Source: Deinococcus metallilatus
GTDB taxonomy: Bacteria; Deinococcota; Deinococci; Deinococcales; Deinococcaceae
Reading direction: 5' to 3'
Assembly: GCF_004758605.1 (NCBI RefSeq)
Contig: NZ_CP038512.1
Location: 2,022,501 to 2,086,500, forward strand
Length of the DNA stretch: 64,000 nucleotides
Under the pieces are notes generated by a model. It ran no database searches. It saw only the letters and a list, made by a program, of their open reading frames with translations, and had not been told where the DNA came from. Within the stretch, counting starts at the first letter, position 1, and each line of letters starts with the position of its first letter. Shown here piece by piece: positions 1-27,137 of the stretch. The position numbers were made by a program, and so were the translations under genes.

Positions 1-162
1 GGTTGCGCCGATCCAGGCCTGCACCGGAATCATCCCCCAGCCGTACGTCACGAGCTTTGAGGCGGCTTGCAGATCGTGGCATGGCTCTGCCGGAACGGTC
101 ACGAAGTACCAGGGGGCAGGGCCACGCCAGTACCAGAGGGGGCCGCTGAACTCAAGATTCAT
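1..162 (-). CDS. DUF1905 domain protein, N-terminal part (cut by window edge)
   Basis: Fifty-four codons are visible, starting with ATG at 162 and running off the left edge. The peptide begins MNLEFSGPLWYWRGPAPWYF and contains W-Y-F-V-T-V-P, then a G-W-G-M-I-P-V stretch. This matches the start of the small beta-barrel DUF1905 family (aromatic-rich 'PAPWYFVTVP' core). The molecular role of that family is not established. The start codon lies inside the last codons of the DUF2721 gene (11-base overlap), so translation is probably coupled to it. The C-terminal half, which in some relatives carries an extra domain, is outside the window. Confidence 0.8.
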   Translation of the reverse strand, partial: MNLEFSGPLWYWRGPAPWYFVTVPAEPCHDLQAASKLVTYGWGMIPVQAWIGAT

Positions 163-685
163 GACGCAGCTTACCGGAGGGTTCGTGGTCGCCGTACAGC
201 TCCGCGTAATGCTGGCCGAGGTCCACCAGAAACCCCATCTCCTCCTGGGTGGTGCGGGCGGAGAGGCGGGTTTCGAAACTCAGGAGCAGGGCCGCGTAGG
301 CGAGGGCCGCCGCCCCCAGCAGCGCGAGGACGACGGGCGGGGGGCCGGGGGGATTGCCGAGCAGGGACGCTCCGCCGATCAGGATGCTGGTCAGCACCAG
401 CAGGGCCACGGCCAGATACAGCGAGGTCATCGCCCGCTGGAGGATACGGGTGCGGCGGGTCAGGCGCGGGAGTTGCCGGATGATCATGCGTTTTTCCTCG
501 CGGGCGAGGGCCTCCTGCCTGCCCTCGGCACTGACCAGCACCTTGAAACGGGCCGTGAGGTGACGCACGCGGTCGGTGGCGCGGCCCAGGCGCGTGCTGG
601 TGCTCATGATCAGGGTCCCCGCGCCGCTGATCAGCACGGCGGGCGTGATCATCGCCGTCAGGACGCTGAGGTTGGGGTCGGCCAT
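152..685 (-). CDS. DUF2721 family membrane protein
   Basis: A 177-residue protein with three hydrophobic segments: about residues 9-30 (ITPAVLISGAGTLIMSTSTR), 86-108 and 113-135. The conserved 'RLGRATDRVRHL' block follows the first segment, which is typical of DUF2721 inner-membrane proteins of unknown function. The first gene of a probable two-gene unit with the overlapping DUF1905 gene. The start is supported by a TACCCT -10 box only six bases upstream and the lack of a Shine-Dalgarno sequence, so the mRNA is probably leaderless. Confidence 0.8.
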   Translation of the reverse strand: MADPNLSVLTAMITPAVLISGAGTLIMSTSTRLGRATDRVRHLTARFKVLVSAEGRQEALAREEKRMIIRQLPRLTRRTRILQRAMTSLYLAVALLVLTSILIGGASLLGNPPGPPPVVLALLGAAALAYAALLLSFETRLSARTTQEEMGFLVDLGQHYAELYGDHEPSGKLRHES

Positions 686-691
686 GCCTTC

Positions 692-697
692 AGGGTA
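692..697 (-). promoter_or_regulatory. -10 box for a leaderless DUF2721 transcript
   Basis: Minus strand TACCCT, then six bases (GAAGGC), then ATG at 685. No Shine-Dalgarno sequence lies between them. This is the TANNNT-to-start spacing expected for leaderless mRNA; no convincing -35 box is seen. Confidence 0.5.
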
Positions 698-712
698 CGG
701 TGTGGGGAGGAG

Positions 713-1183
713 TTAGCGGGAACCGCCGCAGATGCCGCCGGTGCGCGGGGGGCAGAGGCCGTCGCTGACGCCGAAGTTCCCCTTCTCGTCCCCGGTGATG
801 ACGAGGCGGATAGGTTGGGAATCGCGGTGAAGCTGCGTGCTGCTGGCCGTACCGTGATCGTCCACGACATGAATGACCAGGGTGCCCCGTGCAGGAAGGC
901 GGCCCGCCCAAGTCAGCTTCTCCCCTGCGCGAATGGGGCGGCTGTTCAGATTGACGACTTCCCCCTGCGGCGTGACGGCTGTGACCAGGATCTGAAGCGG
1001 GCCACCGGGCTGCGTGCGGGTGCGGGAAAGGTTCACCTCCACGGTGAATGGCACCGCCTCACCCGTAAAACGCACGGTGTCGGCAAAGGGCATCAGCGGG
1101 GGCAGGCCACCTGCTCCCCCTGCCAGAGCAGGCGCGGCGAGAGCGGCAAGCAGGGTCAGGGTCAGGGGGAAACGTGGGCGCAT
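713..1183 (-). CDS. Exported hypothetical protein
   Basis: Reading from the ATG at 1183 gives a 156-residue protein. It starts with MRPRFPLTLTLLAALAAPALAG, a clear Sec signal peptide with an A-L-A cleavage site. The mature part is beta-rich and resembles a single Ig-like or intracellular-proteinase-inhibitor fold ('VNLSRTRTQPGGPLQILVT', 'GTLVIHVVDDHG'). It ends with a cysteine-containing tail (CPPRTGGICGG). The open frame extends eight codons upstream to 1207, but the signal peptide and a -10 box at 1191-1196 favour 1183. No family is recognised with certainty; function unknown. Confidence 0.65.
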   Translation of the reverse strand: MRPRFPLTLTLLAALAAPALAGGAGGLPPLMPFADTVRFTGEAVPFTVEVNLSRTRTQPGGPLQILVTAVTPQGEVVNLNSRPIRAGEKLTWAGRLPARGTLVIHVVDDHGTASSTQLHRDSQPIRLVITGDEKGNFGVSDGLCPPRTGGICGGSR

Positions 1184-1190
1184 GTCCCTC

Positions 1191-1196
1191 AGCCTA
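1191..1196 (-). promoter_or_regulatory. -10 box for a leaderless transcript of the exported protein
   Basis: Minus strand TAGGCT, seven bases, then ATG at 1183. It sits in a 76-base divergent spacer shared with rlmN. Confidence 0.45.
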
Positions 1197-1247
1197 CCTC
1201 CCCTCACGAACGTGCCCCATGCCCCTCCCCCACCCCGCCTTACCCGG

Positions 1248-1253
1248 TAGACT
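1248..1253 (+). promoter_or_regulatory. -10 box for leaderless rlmN
   Basis: TAGACT followed by TTCCTG and the ATG at 1260. There is no room for a ribosome binding site, so the transcript is probably leaderless. Confidence 0.5.
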
Positions 1254-1259
1254 TTCCTG

Positions 1260-2291
<1,032 letters not shown>

Positions 2292-2313
2292 ACCCCGCCT
2301 TCTGCCTGTCTAT

Positions 2314-2341
2314 GCCTCCCGCGTCCGGGAGGCCTTTTTGT
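2314..2341 (+). terminator. Rho-independent terminator of rlmN
   Basis: Perfect 8-bp stem GCCTCCCG / CGGGAGGC (2314-2321 with 2326-2333), CGTC loop, followed by CTTTTTG. Confidence 0.85.
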
Positions 2342-2521
2342 TGTCGCCTTGACGCCGCCCGTCCCGGAATGAGGCGCGTGAGGAAGATGAACGTGCTTGC
2401 GGTCACACGGCCCGCCTGAGCATGAGAGAATTACAGCGCCCAGCGCATCCCAAAGCGCGTAAGGGTTCAGACAGAGCTCGGTCGCTAGCCTTTTCACGTT
2501 TCCCCTCAGGAGGCTCCTCCG

Positions 2522-4140
<1,619 letters not shown>

Positions 4141-4144
<4 letters not shown>

Positions 4145-5427
4145 GCCGCACGGAGAGCAAACCCCGCCGCTGGCCGGACCTCCTGATCGGCCTGCTGGTG
4201 CTGCTGCTGCTCGCGGGTTTCGCGTCCCTGCTGCTCGGCCAGCGCCGTTCACAGGTCGCCCAGGCCCCGGCCGCGCCCGTCACGGAACCGGCCCCGGTGC
4301 CGGAGAGCCCCAGCGCCGATATCCCCGCCGCCCCCGGCACCGACCTCACCCCGGACAACAACGGGGCAACCGCTCCCGCAGCCTCCACCCCGCCTGCGGA
4401 CACGAGCGGGACGGATCAGGGCAACACCGCCAGCAGCCAACCGGGCACCTCGGCCCCGGCCTCCCAGCCGGACCACAGCACACAAACGTCCAGTCCAGCA
4501 GCGACCAGTCCAGCGACGGCGCCTGCGGCAGCTCCCCGGACAGACACGGCCTCCTCCAGTTCGCCTGCGACCAAGCCGGAAGAGACGCCGACGCCGGGCA
4601 CGACCCCCCCGCCCGCAGCCTCCGGCAACGCGCCGACCAGCAACGGCGTCCCGGTGGTGCCCGCCGAACCCATCCCGGCGGCCCCCGCCGCGCCCCCTGT
4701 CCCCGCAGTCACGTTGACGCCTCCGCCGGTCAACCCCACGGTGCCAGCCCCAGCACAGCCGTCCGCCTCACCCCGGGCCGGGGGAGCGGTGGCCACCAGC
4801 GAGCAGCGGATGCCCCTGCGCAGTGACTACCGCATCAGCCTGGGCACGTTCGCCTCGACCGACGCTGCGCAGAGCCGCACGCAGGGTGTCCGCGATCTGG
4901 GGTACACCATCTACCCCATCGACGTGGGGAATCAGGTCGTCGCGCAGGTCGGCCCCTTCGCGGACGAGGCGACGGCCCGGCAGGCCCTGAGCGACATCCA
5001 CCGCGTCTACCCCCGGGCGCTCCTGTACGCTCCCCGCCACCGCACCCTGACGGAGAACAGCGAGAGCGGGAGCAGTAGCAGCAGCGGCAGTGACACCAAC
5101 GGGACCGCCAGTGAACCGGACCGCACCGCTGCCCCGGCGTCTCCCACCCCCACCACCCCGGCGCCCAGTGAGGCCACGGCTCCGGCCGCCGCCTCGCCTG
5201 CCCCCGCTCCCAGCGGTCCGGTTTACCTCCAGGTCGGGGCCTTTGACCGGGTGGAGAGCGCGCAGACCCTGGTCGGCCAGCTCCGCGAGCAGGGGTACGC
5301 GCCCACGGTGAACGCCCCCGAGGGCCGCAAGGTCACCGTGCTGATCGGTCCCTTCAGCGGCGCGGCCCTGACCAGCGCCGAGGAGAAGCTGGACGCGAAC
5401 GGCTTCGACCACTTCCGGGTCCGGTGA
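4141..5427 (+). CDS. SPOR-domain envelope protein (two SPOR domains)
   Basis: 428 residues. A short cytoplasmic start (SRTESKPRRWP) is followed by one membrane segment (about residues 12-33), then a long Pro/Ala/Thr/Ser linker. A first SPOR-like domain lies at about 226-300 ('YRISLGTFASTDAAQSRTQG') and a second at about 358-428 ('YLQVGAFDRVESAQTL'), separated by another low-complexity linker. SPOR domains bind septal peptidoglycan lacking stem peptides, so a cell-division or wall-remodelling role is likely. The start overlaps the TPR stop codon (ATGA), indicating coupling. Rex follows after a 6-base gap. Confidence 0.85.
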
Positions 5428-5433
5428 GCGGCG

Positions 5434-6125
<692 letters not shown>

Positions 6126-6129
<4 letters not shown>

Positions 6130-6776
6130 GAAAACTGGGACTTTTCGCCCTTCCCCTGCTGCTGGCCGCCTGCGGCGGGACTGGGCCGAGCCTCGGTCAG
6201 GCCTTTTCCGCCCAGGCTGGGGTGTCCGGCGCCCAGGTGGACGTGACCATCGTGCGCGTCTACGACAAGGCCACCGGAGCCTTCAAGTACAACGAAACCG
6301 AGTATCGCCTCACGCAGCCGCAGGTGACCTTCACCATTCTGGCGGGCAGCGTCGGGGGCCGGGTCACCGGCGCACAGGTCACGGTGAACGACCAGAGCGG
6401 CAACCGCTATGCGGACGTGAACGGCCAGTACATCCAGAACTTCAACGCCCGGCTGAAACAGGGGTATGCCTGCCCCGACTCCTCGGGCAATGCGGCGCCC
6501 GGCTCTGATCCCGACACCTGCGCGGCGGCCAGCCGTGTCCCCATCACCCGCCAGCAGACCTTTCCCGAGGCCAACAATAACGGCACCATTCAACTCGTTA
6601 CCCCCCGTATTGCCGAGTACGCCGTTCAGGACTGCGTGGACGGCTCCTGCCCTGCCAACCTCAGCATGGACGTGACCTTCAGTGTCACGGACGACCTCAA
6701 CCGCGCCCAGACCGTCAGCGTCAGCAAGGCCCCCATCGTCGTGTACCGGGTCAGCGACACCCGGAGAGAGGAATAA
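6126..6776 (+). CDS. Putative lipoprotein, unknown function
   Basis: 216 residues. The lipoprotein signal has lipobox L-L-A-A-C with the lipidated Cys at residue 16. The mature part is beta-rich, with no catalytic motif that can be recognised. Paired cysteines occur in 'GYACPDSSG...DTCAA' and 'QDCVDGSCPA', suggesting two disulfides. It overlaps rex by four bases and is followed directly by the giant lipoprotein (its TAA abuts the next ATG), so the two lipoproteins are probably co-expressed and may act together on the surface. Confidence 0.75.
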
Positions 6777-10412
<3,636 letters not shown>

Positions 10413-10420
10413 GCCCTAAA

Positions 10421-10460
10421 GGAAACGCCCCACCCGTGGAGAGGTGGGGCGTTTCCATTT
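10421..10460. terminator. Bidirectional terminator between the lipoprotein run and cpdB
   Basis: Perfect 14-bp inverted repeat GGAAACGCCCCACC / GGTGGGGCGTTTCC (10421-10434 with 10443-10456). The T-rich side on the plus strand (GTTTCCATTT) and A-rich left flank (T-rich on the minus strand) fit termination of both convergent units. Confidence 0.85.
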
Positions 10461-10468
10461 CGCCTTGC

Positions 10469-12376
<1,908 letters not shown>

Positions 12377-12383
12377 GCCCCGT

Positions 12384-12389
12384 AGAATA
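12384..12389 (-). promoter_or_regulatory. -10 box for leaderless cpdB
   Basis: Minus strand TATTCT, seven bases, then GTG at 12376. A weak -35 (TACACA) is possible 17 bases upstream, inside the 3' end of the flavoprotein gene. Confidence 0.5.
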
Positions 12390-12399
12390 CGCCGCCCGC

Positions 12400-13683
12400 T
12401 CAGGGATGTGTAGACGAGGCCAGGTGTTGCGGCCCCAGGTCACGCGCCGCGCGCACCCCCATCAGCCCCAGCGTGAGGTCGAACTCGGCCAGCACGTTCT
12501 GAATGACCTCGCGCACCCCCGCCTCCCCCGCAATGGCGAGGCCGTAGGCATAGGGCCGCCCCAGCAGCACCGCCCGCGCGCCCAGGGCGAGCGCCTTCGC
12601 CACGTCCGACCCGGTACGGACACCGCTGTCGAGCAGCACGGGGAGGTCACCGGCCGCCACGACCACGCCGGGCAGCGCGTCGAGGGCGCCGATCTCGCCG
12701 TCGATCTGACGGCCACCGTGATTGCTGACGATCAGGCCGTTCACGCCCCGGCGCACGGCCTCGCGGGCATCGTCGGGGTGGAGGATGCCCTTGAGGAGGA
12801 TGGGGAGGTCCGTCCACTGGCGCAGGCGGCTCACGTCATCCCAGCCGAGGTCGGGGCGGGTGTAGGTGGCGGTGAAGCGGGCGGCGGCGGCCTGCATCTG
12901 TTCCAGGCTGAGGCCGAACTTGCGGCCCTTCGCGGCGAGTTCGGCCCCGGCCCGCAGCAGGGCGGGCGTGCGCGGGGGCTGGACGGTGGGGGCGGGGAGG
13001 GGCCCGGCATCAGGCACAGTCAGCCGCGAGCGGAACACCGGGTCGCTGAGGTACTGCGCGATGCCGCGCCCGCGCAGGAAAGGCAGGCTGCCCAGGTCCA
13101 GGTCACGCGGGCGCCACCCCAGCAGCGTCGTGTCGAGGGTCAGCACGATGGCCTGGGCGCCGCAGGCCTCGGCGCGGCGCACGAAGGAACGGGTCACCTC
13201 GTCGTCGGTGCCCCAGTAGAGCTGGAACCAGCGGGGCGAGTCGCCCATCGCCGCCGCGCAGACCTCCATCGGCACCGACGCCTGCGAGCTGAAGATGAAG
13301 GGGACGTTCTCCGCCGCTGCCGCGCGGGCCACCGCGAGGTCGGCTTCCGGATGCGCGGCCTCCAGCACGCCGATAGGAGCGAGGAGGAGGGGCGCGGCCA
13401 GGGTGTGCCCCAGCACCTCCACGCCGAGGTCACGTTCGCGCGAGCCGCTCAGGCGGCGCGGCAGCAGGCGCACCCGCTCGAAGGCGGCGAGGTTGGCGCG
13501 CATGGTGCGTTCGGCCCCCGCTCCGCCCGCGATGTACGCGAAATCCGCCGCGCCGAGTTTGGCCTGGGCCGCTGCCTGAAGCCGTTCCGGGGCCACGGGC
13601 ACGGCGGGCCGCTCGCCGCCCAGACCGCGCACGTACACCCGTGTCTGCCGTGCCCGTCCCGGTCCGGTTCCGATGTTGGTCAT
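12400..13683 (-). CDS. FMN-dependent alpha-hydroxy-acid oxidase (lactate 2-monooxygenase-like)
   Basis: 427 residues, TIM-barrel FMN flavoprotein. The active-site signature S-N-H-G-G-R-Q is present ('[13 protein letters not shown]', about residue 325). The stretch '[20 protein letters not shown]' is the insert typical of lactate 2-monooxygenase-like members. Expected reaction: oxidation of L-lactate or a related 2-hydroxy acid by oxygen. Whether it behaves as oxidase or monooxygenase cannot be told from sequence. It lies 25 bases downstream of glcE, so it may share glycolate/lactate metabolism with the glc genes, but it also has its own leaderless-type -10 box. Confidence 0.85.
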   Translation of the reverse strand: MTNIGTGPGRARQTRVYVRGLGGERPAVPVAPERLQAAAQAKLGAADFAYIAGGAGAERTMRANLAAFERVRLLPRRLSGSRERDLGVEVLGHTLAAPLLLAPIGVLEAAHPEADLAVARAAAAENVPFIFSSQASVPMEVCAAAMGDSPRWFQLYWGTDDEVTRSFVRRAEACGAQAIVLTLDTTLLGWRPRDLDLGSLPFLRGRGIAQYLSDPVFRSRLTVPDAGPLPAPTVQPPRTPALLRAGAELAAKGRKFGLSLEQMQAAAARFTATYTRPDLGWDDVSRLRQWTDLPILLKGILHPDDAREAVRRGVNGLIVSNHGGRQIDGEIGALDALPGVVVAAGDLPVLLDSGVRTGSDVAKALALGARAVLLGRPYAYGLAIAGEAGVREVIQNVLAEFDLTLGLMGVRAARDLGPQHLASSTHP

Positions 13684-13688
13684 GGGTC

Positions 13689-13694
13689 AGGATA
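13689..13694 (-). promoter_or_regulatory. -10 box for a leaderless alpha-hydroxy-acid oxidase transcript
   Basis: Minus strand TATCCT, five bases (GACCC), ATG at 13683. It lies in the 25-base gap after glcE, so this gene may be transcribed separately as well as by read-through. Confidence 0.5.
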
Positions 13695-13708
13695 GAACGC
13701 TTGCTGCT

Positions 13709-14368
<660 letters not shown>

Positions 14369-14388
14369 GGAGCCTCCTGTGGAGGGGC

Positions 14389-14419
14389 AGTGGGGAGTGG
14401 TCAGTGGTCAGTGGAAGGG
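14389..14419. repeat. Heptad repeat, family A (single arm)
   Basis: About four 7-base units of the type CAGTGGT (GCAGTGG, GGAGTGG, TCAGTGG, TCAGTGG, then AAGGG) fill the gap between glcE and the glcD stop. The same units form the larger hairpins at 15884-16008 and 63309-63377. Confidence 0.7.
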
Positions 14420-15862
<1,443 letters not shown>

Positions 15863-15883
15863 AGGTCGCCTTCGGCTCCCGGG

Positions 15884-16008
15884 AGTGGGCAGTGGGAAGT
15901 GGTGAGTGGGAAAGGACGGGCGAACGCCTGAAGCCTCCGCTCTTCAGCCTTCCACAAGCCACAAGCCACAGGCCACAAGCCAGAACACCACTCACCACTT
16001 CCCACTAC
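15884..16008. repeat. Heptad-repeat hairpin, family A
   Basis: A perfect 19-base inverted repeat (15891-15909 with 15988-16006; arm AGTGGGAAGTGGTGAGTGG) made of 7-base units. Between the arms are an inner hairpin (CTGAAG...CTTCAG) and a tandem of five 7-mers of the type CCACAAG (15952-15986). It fills the 160-base gap between glcF and glcD and codes for nothing visible. It could end part of the glcF transcript or stabilise an mRNA end. Confidence 0.8.
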
Positions 16009-16022
16009 CAACCGACCTCCTC

Positions 16023-17300
<1,278 letters not shown>

Positions 17301-17385
17301 GGCCCTGCTCCAGTGGATACAGCCCTCATCGCTGACAAGATAGGCGCGCGGGGCGGGGGAAAAAGGGAGATATGTAGGCGAGCCG

Positions 17386-18561
17386 TCAGCCCGGCCGCAG
17401 CCGGGGCAGGCCAACGAGCAGGGCCAGAGGTCCGGCCAGCAGGCACCACAGGGCCGTCTCCAGGCCGAAGCGCTCCGCGACCGCGCCCAGCAGTAGCGGC
17501 ACGGCTCCGCCCACCATGCCTGCAACGCTGCCCAGCGCCATCACGGTGCCGCTCCGTTCGGGCAGGCTGGCATACAGCCTCGCCTGCAAGACGGCGTACC
17601 ACCCGGCGTTCAGCAGGCCCAGCAGCCCCAGCAGGGCCAGCTTGGCGATCACCTGCGGCGCGAGCAGGAAGGCCGGGAACACCGCCGCCGTGACCAGCGC
17701 GCTCAGGCGCAGGTACCGGACGCCGGGCACGCGCTCCAGCAGCGGCAGCACCAGCACGTCCCCCACCAGCCCCACCCCGGTAAACACCGCCACCGCGAGG
17801 CCTCCCATCCCCGGCGTCGTCCCCACCGTATCCACAAAATACAGGGCGAGAAAGCCGCGCAGCACGTCCAGCATCAGGTTCGCCGCCTCCAGCAGCAGGA
17901 GGGCCTGCCAGACCTCGCCCCGGCGCAGGGCTGCCCAGAGGCCCCGCACCGTGCCCCGCCATTCCAGAGGCACAGCAGGCTGGGAGGCCAGCGCCGCAGG
18001 CGACCTCCACGCCACCACCAACGCCACCCCGGTCAAGGCGGCCAGCCATCCGTACACGGGCCGCCACCCCAGGCCCAGCGTCAGGGCGAGGCCGACCAGC
18101 AGCGGGCCGACCACGTTGCCGACCGACCCGGCCAGCGACCAGCGCGCCATGTTCTGCTCACGGCGCGAAGGCTCGGCGTCCATCAACGCGGCCTGGGTAA
18201 GGCTGACGAACGCGCCCGAAGCCGGGTAGAACAGCCCCAGCGCGGCGAGCAGCGGCCAGAAGCCCCCCGCCCCGGCGAACAGCGCCAGCGAGGCCGCGAA
18301 CACCAGGCCGCCCCCGAGCACGAGCGCACGCCGATACCCGAAGTCCGCCAGTACGCCGAGGACCGGCTCCACGAGGTTGGCGAGGAGGGCGGGCAGGCCC
18401 AGCAGCAGGCCCACCTCCAGATACGAGAGCGAGAGGTCATGGCGGACGAGAGGCCAGGCGGCCCCGGTCACCCCGTCCACCAGTTCGTCGAGCAGTTCGA
18501 TGGTGAGCGCGGCGGCCAGAAACGCGAGCGGCAACTTCAGCAGACGTGGCGGGTGCGTCAC
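17386..18561 (-). CDS. MFS transporter
   Basis: About 391 residues from the GTG at 18561 (preceded by AAAGGGA); the open frame extends to 18612. Twelve hydrophobic segments and the MFS loop '[16 protein letters not shown]' after TM2. An internal duplication is visible as '[15 protein letters not shown]' after TM8. The substrate cannot be told. It lies just upstream of glcF on the same strand (85-base gap), so uptake of glycolate, lactate or another acid is conceivable but only inferred from position. Confidence 0.82.
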   Translation of the reverse strand: MTHPPRLLKLPLAFLAAALTIELLDELVDGVTGAAWPLVRHDLSLSYLEVGLLLGLPALLANLVEPVLGVLADFGYRRALVLGGGLVFAASLALFAGAGGFWPLLAALGLFYPASGAFVSLTQAALMDAEPSRREQNMARWSLAGSVGNVVGPLLVGLALTLGLGWRPVYGWLAALTGVALVVAWRSPAALASQPAVPLEWRGTVRGLWAALRRGEVWQALLLLEAANLMLDVLRGFLALYFVDTVGTTPGMGGLAVAVFTGVGLVGDVLVLPLLERVPGVRYLRLSALVTAAVFPAFLLAPQVIAKLALLGLLGLLNAGWYAVLQARLYASLPERSGTVMALGSVAGMVGGAVPLLLGAVAERFGLETALWCLLAGPLALLVGLPRLRPG

Positions 18562-18713
18562 GGGTTTTTCCCTTTCACGAGAGCGGCGTCGATCATCGGC
18601 GGCTCGTCGCAAAAGGGGTGGAGGCAGCCCCGTGAAGACCGGCAGCCCGGAGGGGCGACCGACCGTAGGGGCACGCAGGCCTTACCAGGGCGGGAACGTC
18701 ATAGGACAGTGTA

Positions 18714-18774
18714 AGCCGTCAGCGATCAGCAGCGGAGGCCAGAGCTGAAGCCTTCGCCTCTGACGGCTGAAAGC
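18714..18774. repeat. Heptad-repeat hairpin, family B
   Basis: Arms AGCCGTCAG (18714-18722) and CTGACGGCT (18760-18768), flanked by further 7-base units (CGATCAG, AAAGCTGACCG). It lies between the MFS gene and the end of ppsR and could serve as the ppsR transcript end. Same family as 25881-25915 and 31341-31393. Confidence 0.7.
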
Positions 18775-18785
18775 TGACCGCTCCC

Positions 18786-19598
<813 letters not shown>

Positions 19599-19777
19599 GG
19601 GGGCAGGGTGACACGCGGGGGTGGGGGCCTGTCCAGATGGCTCAAGCCGGATGGATAAAGACTGTCCCCAGGCGGGGGGCAGACGGGACCGGGCCACCGG
19701 GTTAAGCTGTGGAGGCTTCAGAACACGAACCCCCGCCGTTTCCAGGGGCGGGAAGCCCACCTGCACGCGGAGGACGC

Positions 19778-22177
<2,400 letters not shown>

Positions 22178-22187
22178 CCTCTCACCG

Positions 22188-22229
22188 ACAGGAGCGGGAC
22201 GACCCGTAGGCAGGTCGTCCCGCTCCTGT
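22188..22229. terminator. Long hairpin between convergent ppsA and binding-protein gene
   Basis: Perfect stem of at least 16 bp, CAGGAGCGGGACGACC / GGTCGTCCCGCTCCTG (22189-22204 with 22213-22228). Neither side has a long T run, so it is a stabilising or weak bidirectional terminator. Confidence 0.65.
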
Positions 22230-22250
22230 TCGCGCCGAATCAGCGGCCGG

Positions 22251-23447
<1,197 letters not shown>

Positions 23448-23452
23448 ACTTC

Positions 23453-23458
23453 ACAGTA
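23453..23458 (-). promoter_or_regulatory. -10 box for a leaderless binding-protein transcript
   Basis: Minus strand TACTGT, five bases (GAAGT), ATG at 23447; no Shine-Dalgarno sequence. Confidence 0.5.
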
Positions 23459-23510
23459 CGAATGCCAGATAACAGCACTCTTACATTCCTCACTTGTAAA
23501 GCTGAAGGGT

Positions 23511-24587
23511 TCAGTCCACCTGCTCGAACAGCCGGGGCGGTGGCTCGGTCGGCGGTCCCAGGCCCGAAACGGTGATGCCGACCAGCCGCACGCCGCGCCC
23601 CAGGATCAGTTCGCGGGTGACGAGGCGGGCGGCCACACGGGCCAGCGCCTCCGCCTCCCACACGGCATGGGGCAGGGACACGCGGCGCGTCACGGTGACC
23701 CGGTCATCGAACTTGAGTTTCAGGATCACCACGCGCCCCGCCAGGCCCGCCCGCACCAGCCGCCGCTCCACGTTCCGCGCCAGGTGGGGCAAGGCCGCCT
23801 GCACCTGCTCCGGCGTGTGAAGGTCATCCGCGTAGGTTTCCTCCGCACCGATGCTGACGGGGGCACGGTCCGGTTCCACGGGCCGGTCGTCCTGGCCGCG
23901 GGCGATCCAGGCGAAATGCTCCCCGATCCGCCCGAAGAGCCGGGTCAGTTGCTCGGGCGGTGCCGCGCGCAGGTCGGCCCCGGTGTGAATGCCGCACGCG
24001 GCGAGCTTGCGTGCCGTTGCCGGGCCGATGCCGTGAAAGTCGGCGGTGGGCAGCGAGGCGAGCAGCCCGTCCGCCTGTTCGGGCAGCAGCAGGGTCAGCC
24101 CGTCGGGTTTGTTCAGGCCGCTCGCCAGCTTGGCGAGGAACTTGTTCACGCTCACGCCCGCCGTCGCGGTGAGGCCGGTGCGCGCGTGAATCTCGGCGCG
24201 GATGCTCCCGGCGATCCGGGTCGCGCTCGGCCCGCCCGTCAGGGGTGCGGTCACGTCCAGGTACGCCTCATCCAGGGAGAGCGGCTCGACCAGCGGCGTG
24301 TAACGCAAGAAGACCTCGCGCACCTGCGCGCTCACCTCGCGGTAGGCCTCGAAGCGCGGTTCCACGACCCGCAATTCGGGGCAGCGTTCCAGCGCGCGGT
24401 AGAGGGGCATGGCACTCCGCACGCCGAAGGGCCGCGCCTCGTAACTCGCCGTGAGAACGACGCTGCGCTTGCCGCCCCAGGCGACCGCGACGGGCTGCCC
24501 GCGCAGGCGGGGATCGTCACGCTGCTCCACCGACGCATAGAAGGCGTCCATGTCCACGTGAATGATCTTGCGCGGCCTCTCCTCCAC
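23511..24587 (-). CDS. dinB: DNA polymerase IV (Y-family)
   Basis: 358 residues, standard DinB length. Catalytic motifs '[15 protein letters not shown]' (first Asp) and '[12 protein letters not shown]' (Asp-Glu) are present, as are the finger motif '[14 protein letters not shown]' and the helix-hairpin-helix '[23 protein letters not shown]'. Little-finger domain at the C-terminus. No clear beta-clamp motif stands out at the extreme end. Error-prone translesion synthesis; of interest in a radiation-resistant lineage, since D. radiodurans R1 is generally described as lacking translesion polymerases. Starts with GTG ten bases after the RlmI-like gene, so the two are probably co-transcribed. Confidence 0.94.
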   Translation of the reverse strand: MEERPRKIIHVDMDAFYASVEQRDDPRLRGQPVAVAWGGKRSVVLTASYEARPFGVRSAMPLYRALERCPELRVVEPRFEAYREVSAQVREVFLRYTPLVEPLSLDEAYLDVTAPLTGGPSATRIAGSIRAEIHARTGLTATAGVSVNKFLAKLASGLNKPDGLTLLLPEQADGLLASLPTADFHGIGPATARKLAACGIHTGADLRAAPPEQLTRLFGRIGEHFAWIARGQDDRPVEPDRAPVSIGAEETYADDLHTPEQVQAALPHLARNVERRLVRAGLAGRVVILKLKFDDRVTVTRRVSLPHAVWEAEALARVAARLVTRELILGRGVRLVGITVSGLGPPTEPPPRLFEQVD

Positions 24588-24597
24588 TTCGGCCCCG

Positions 24598-25809
<1,212 letters not shown>

Positions 25810-25817
25810 CGGGAGGC

Positions 25818-25823
25818 AGGGTA
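25818..25823 (-). promoter_or_regulatory. -10 box for a leaderless rRNA methyltransferase transcript
   Basis: Minus strand TACCCT, eight bases, ATG at 25809; no ribosome binding site. Confidence 0.45.
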
Positions 25824-25835
25824 GCGCAGGCAGAA

Positions 25836-25875
25836 GGAATGAAAAGGGGCGCGCCGGACCTTGCCTGGCACGCCC
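25836..25875 (-). terminator. Terminator of the beta-oxidation operon
   Basis: On the minus strand GGGCGTGCC (25875-25867), an 11-base loop, GGCGCGCCC (25855-25847), then CTTTTCATTCC. One G-T pair in a 9-bp stem. It lies just beyond the thiolase stop and the family B repeat. Confidence 0.7.
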
Positions 25876-25880
25876 ACAAA

Positions 25881-25915
25881 AGCCTTCAGCTTTCAGCAGT
25901 CAGCCATCAGCCTTC
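25881..25915. repeat. Heptad repeat, family B (single arm)
   Basis: Five consecutive 7-base units: TCAGCTT, TCAGCAG, TCAGCCA, TCAGCCT and neighbours, located between the thiolase stop and its terminator. Confidence 0.65.
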
Positions 25916-25919
25916 TGCG

Positions 25920-27125
<1,206 letters not shown>

Positions 27126-27137
27126 GAGGTTACTCCT

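Noticed and set aside
19599..19777. Search for a conventional promoter pair between ppsR and ppsA
   Set aside because: Several TA-containing hexamers exist, but none has an acceptable -35 partner; not annotated.
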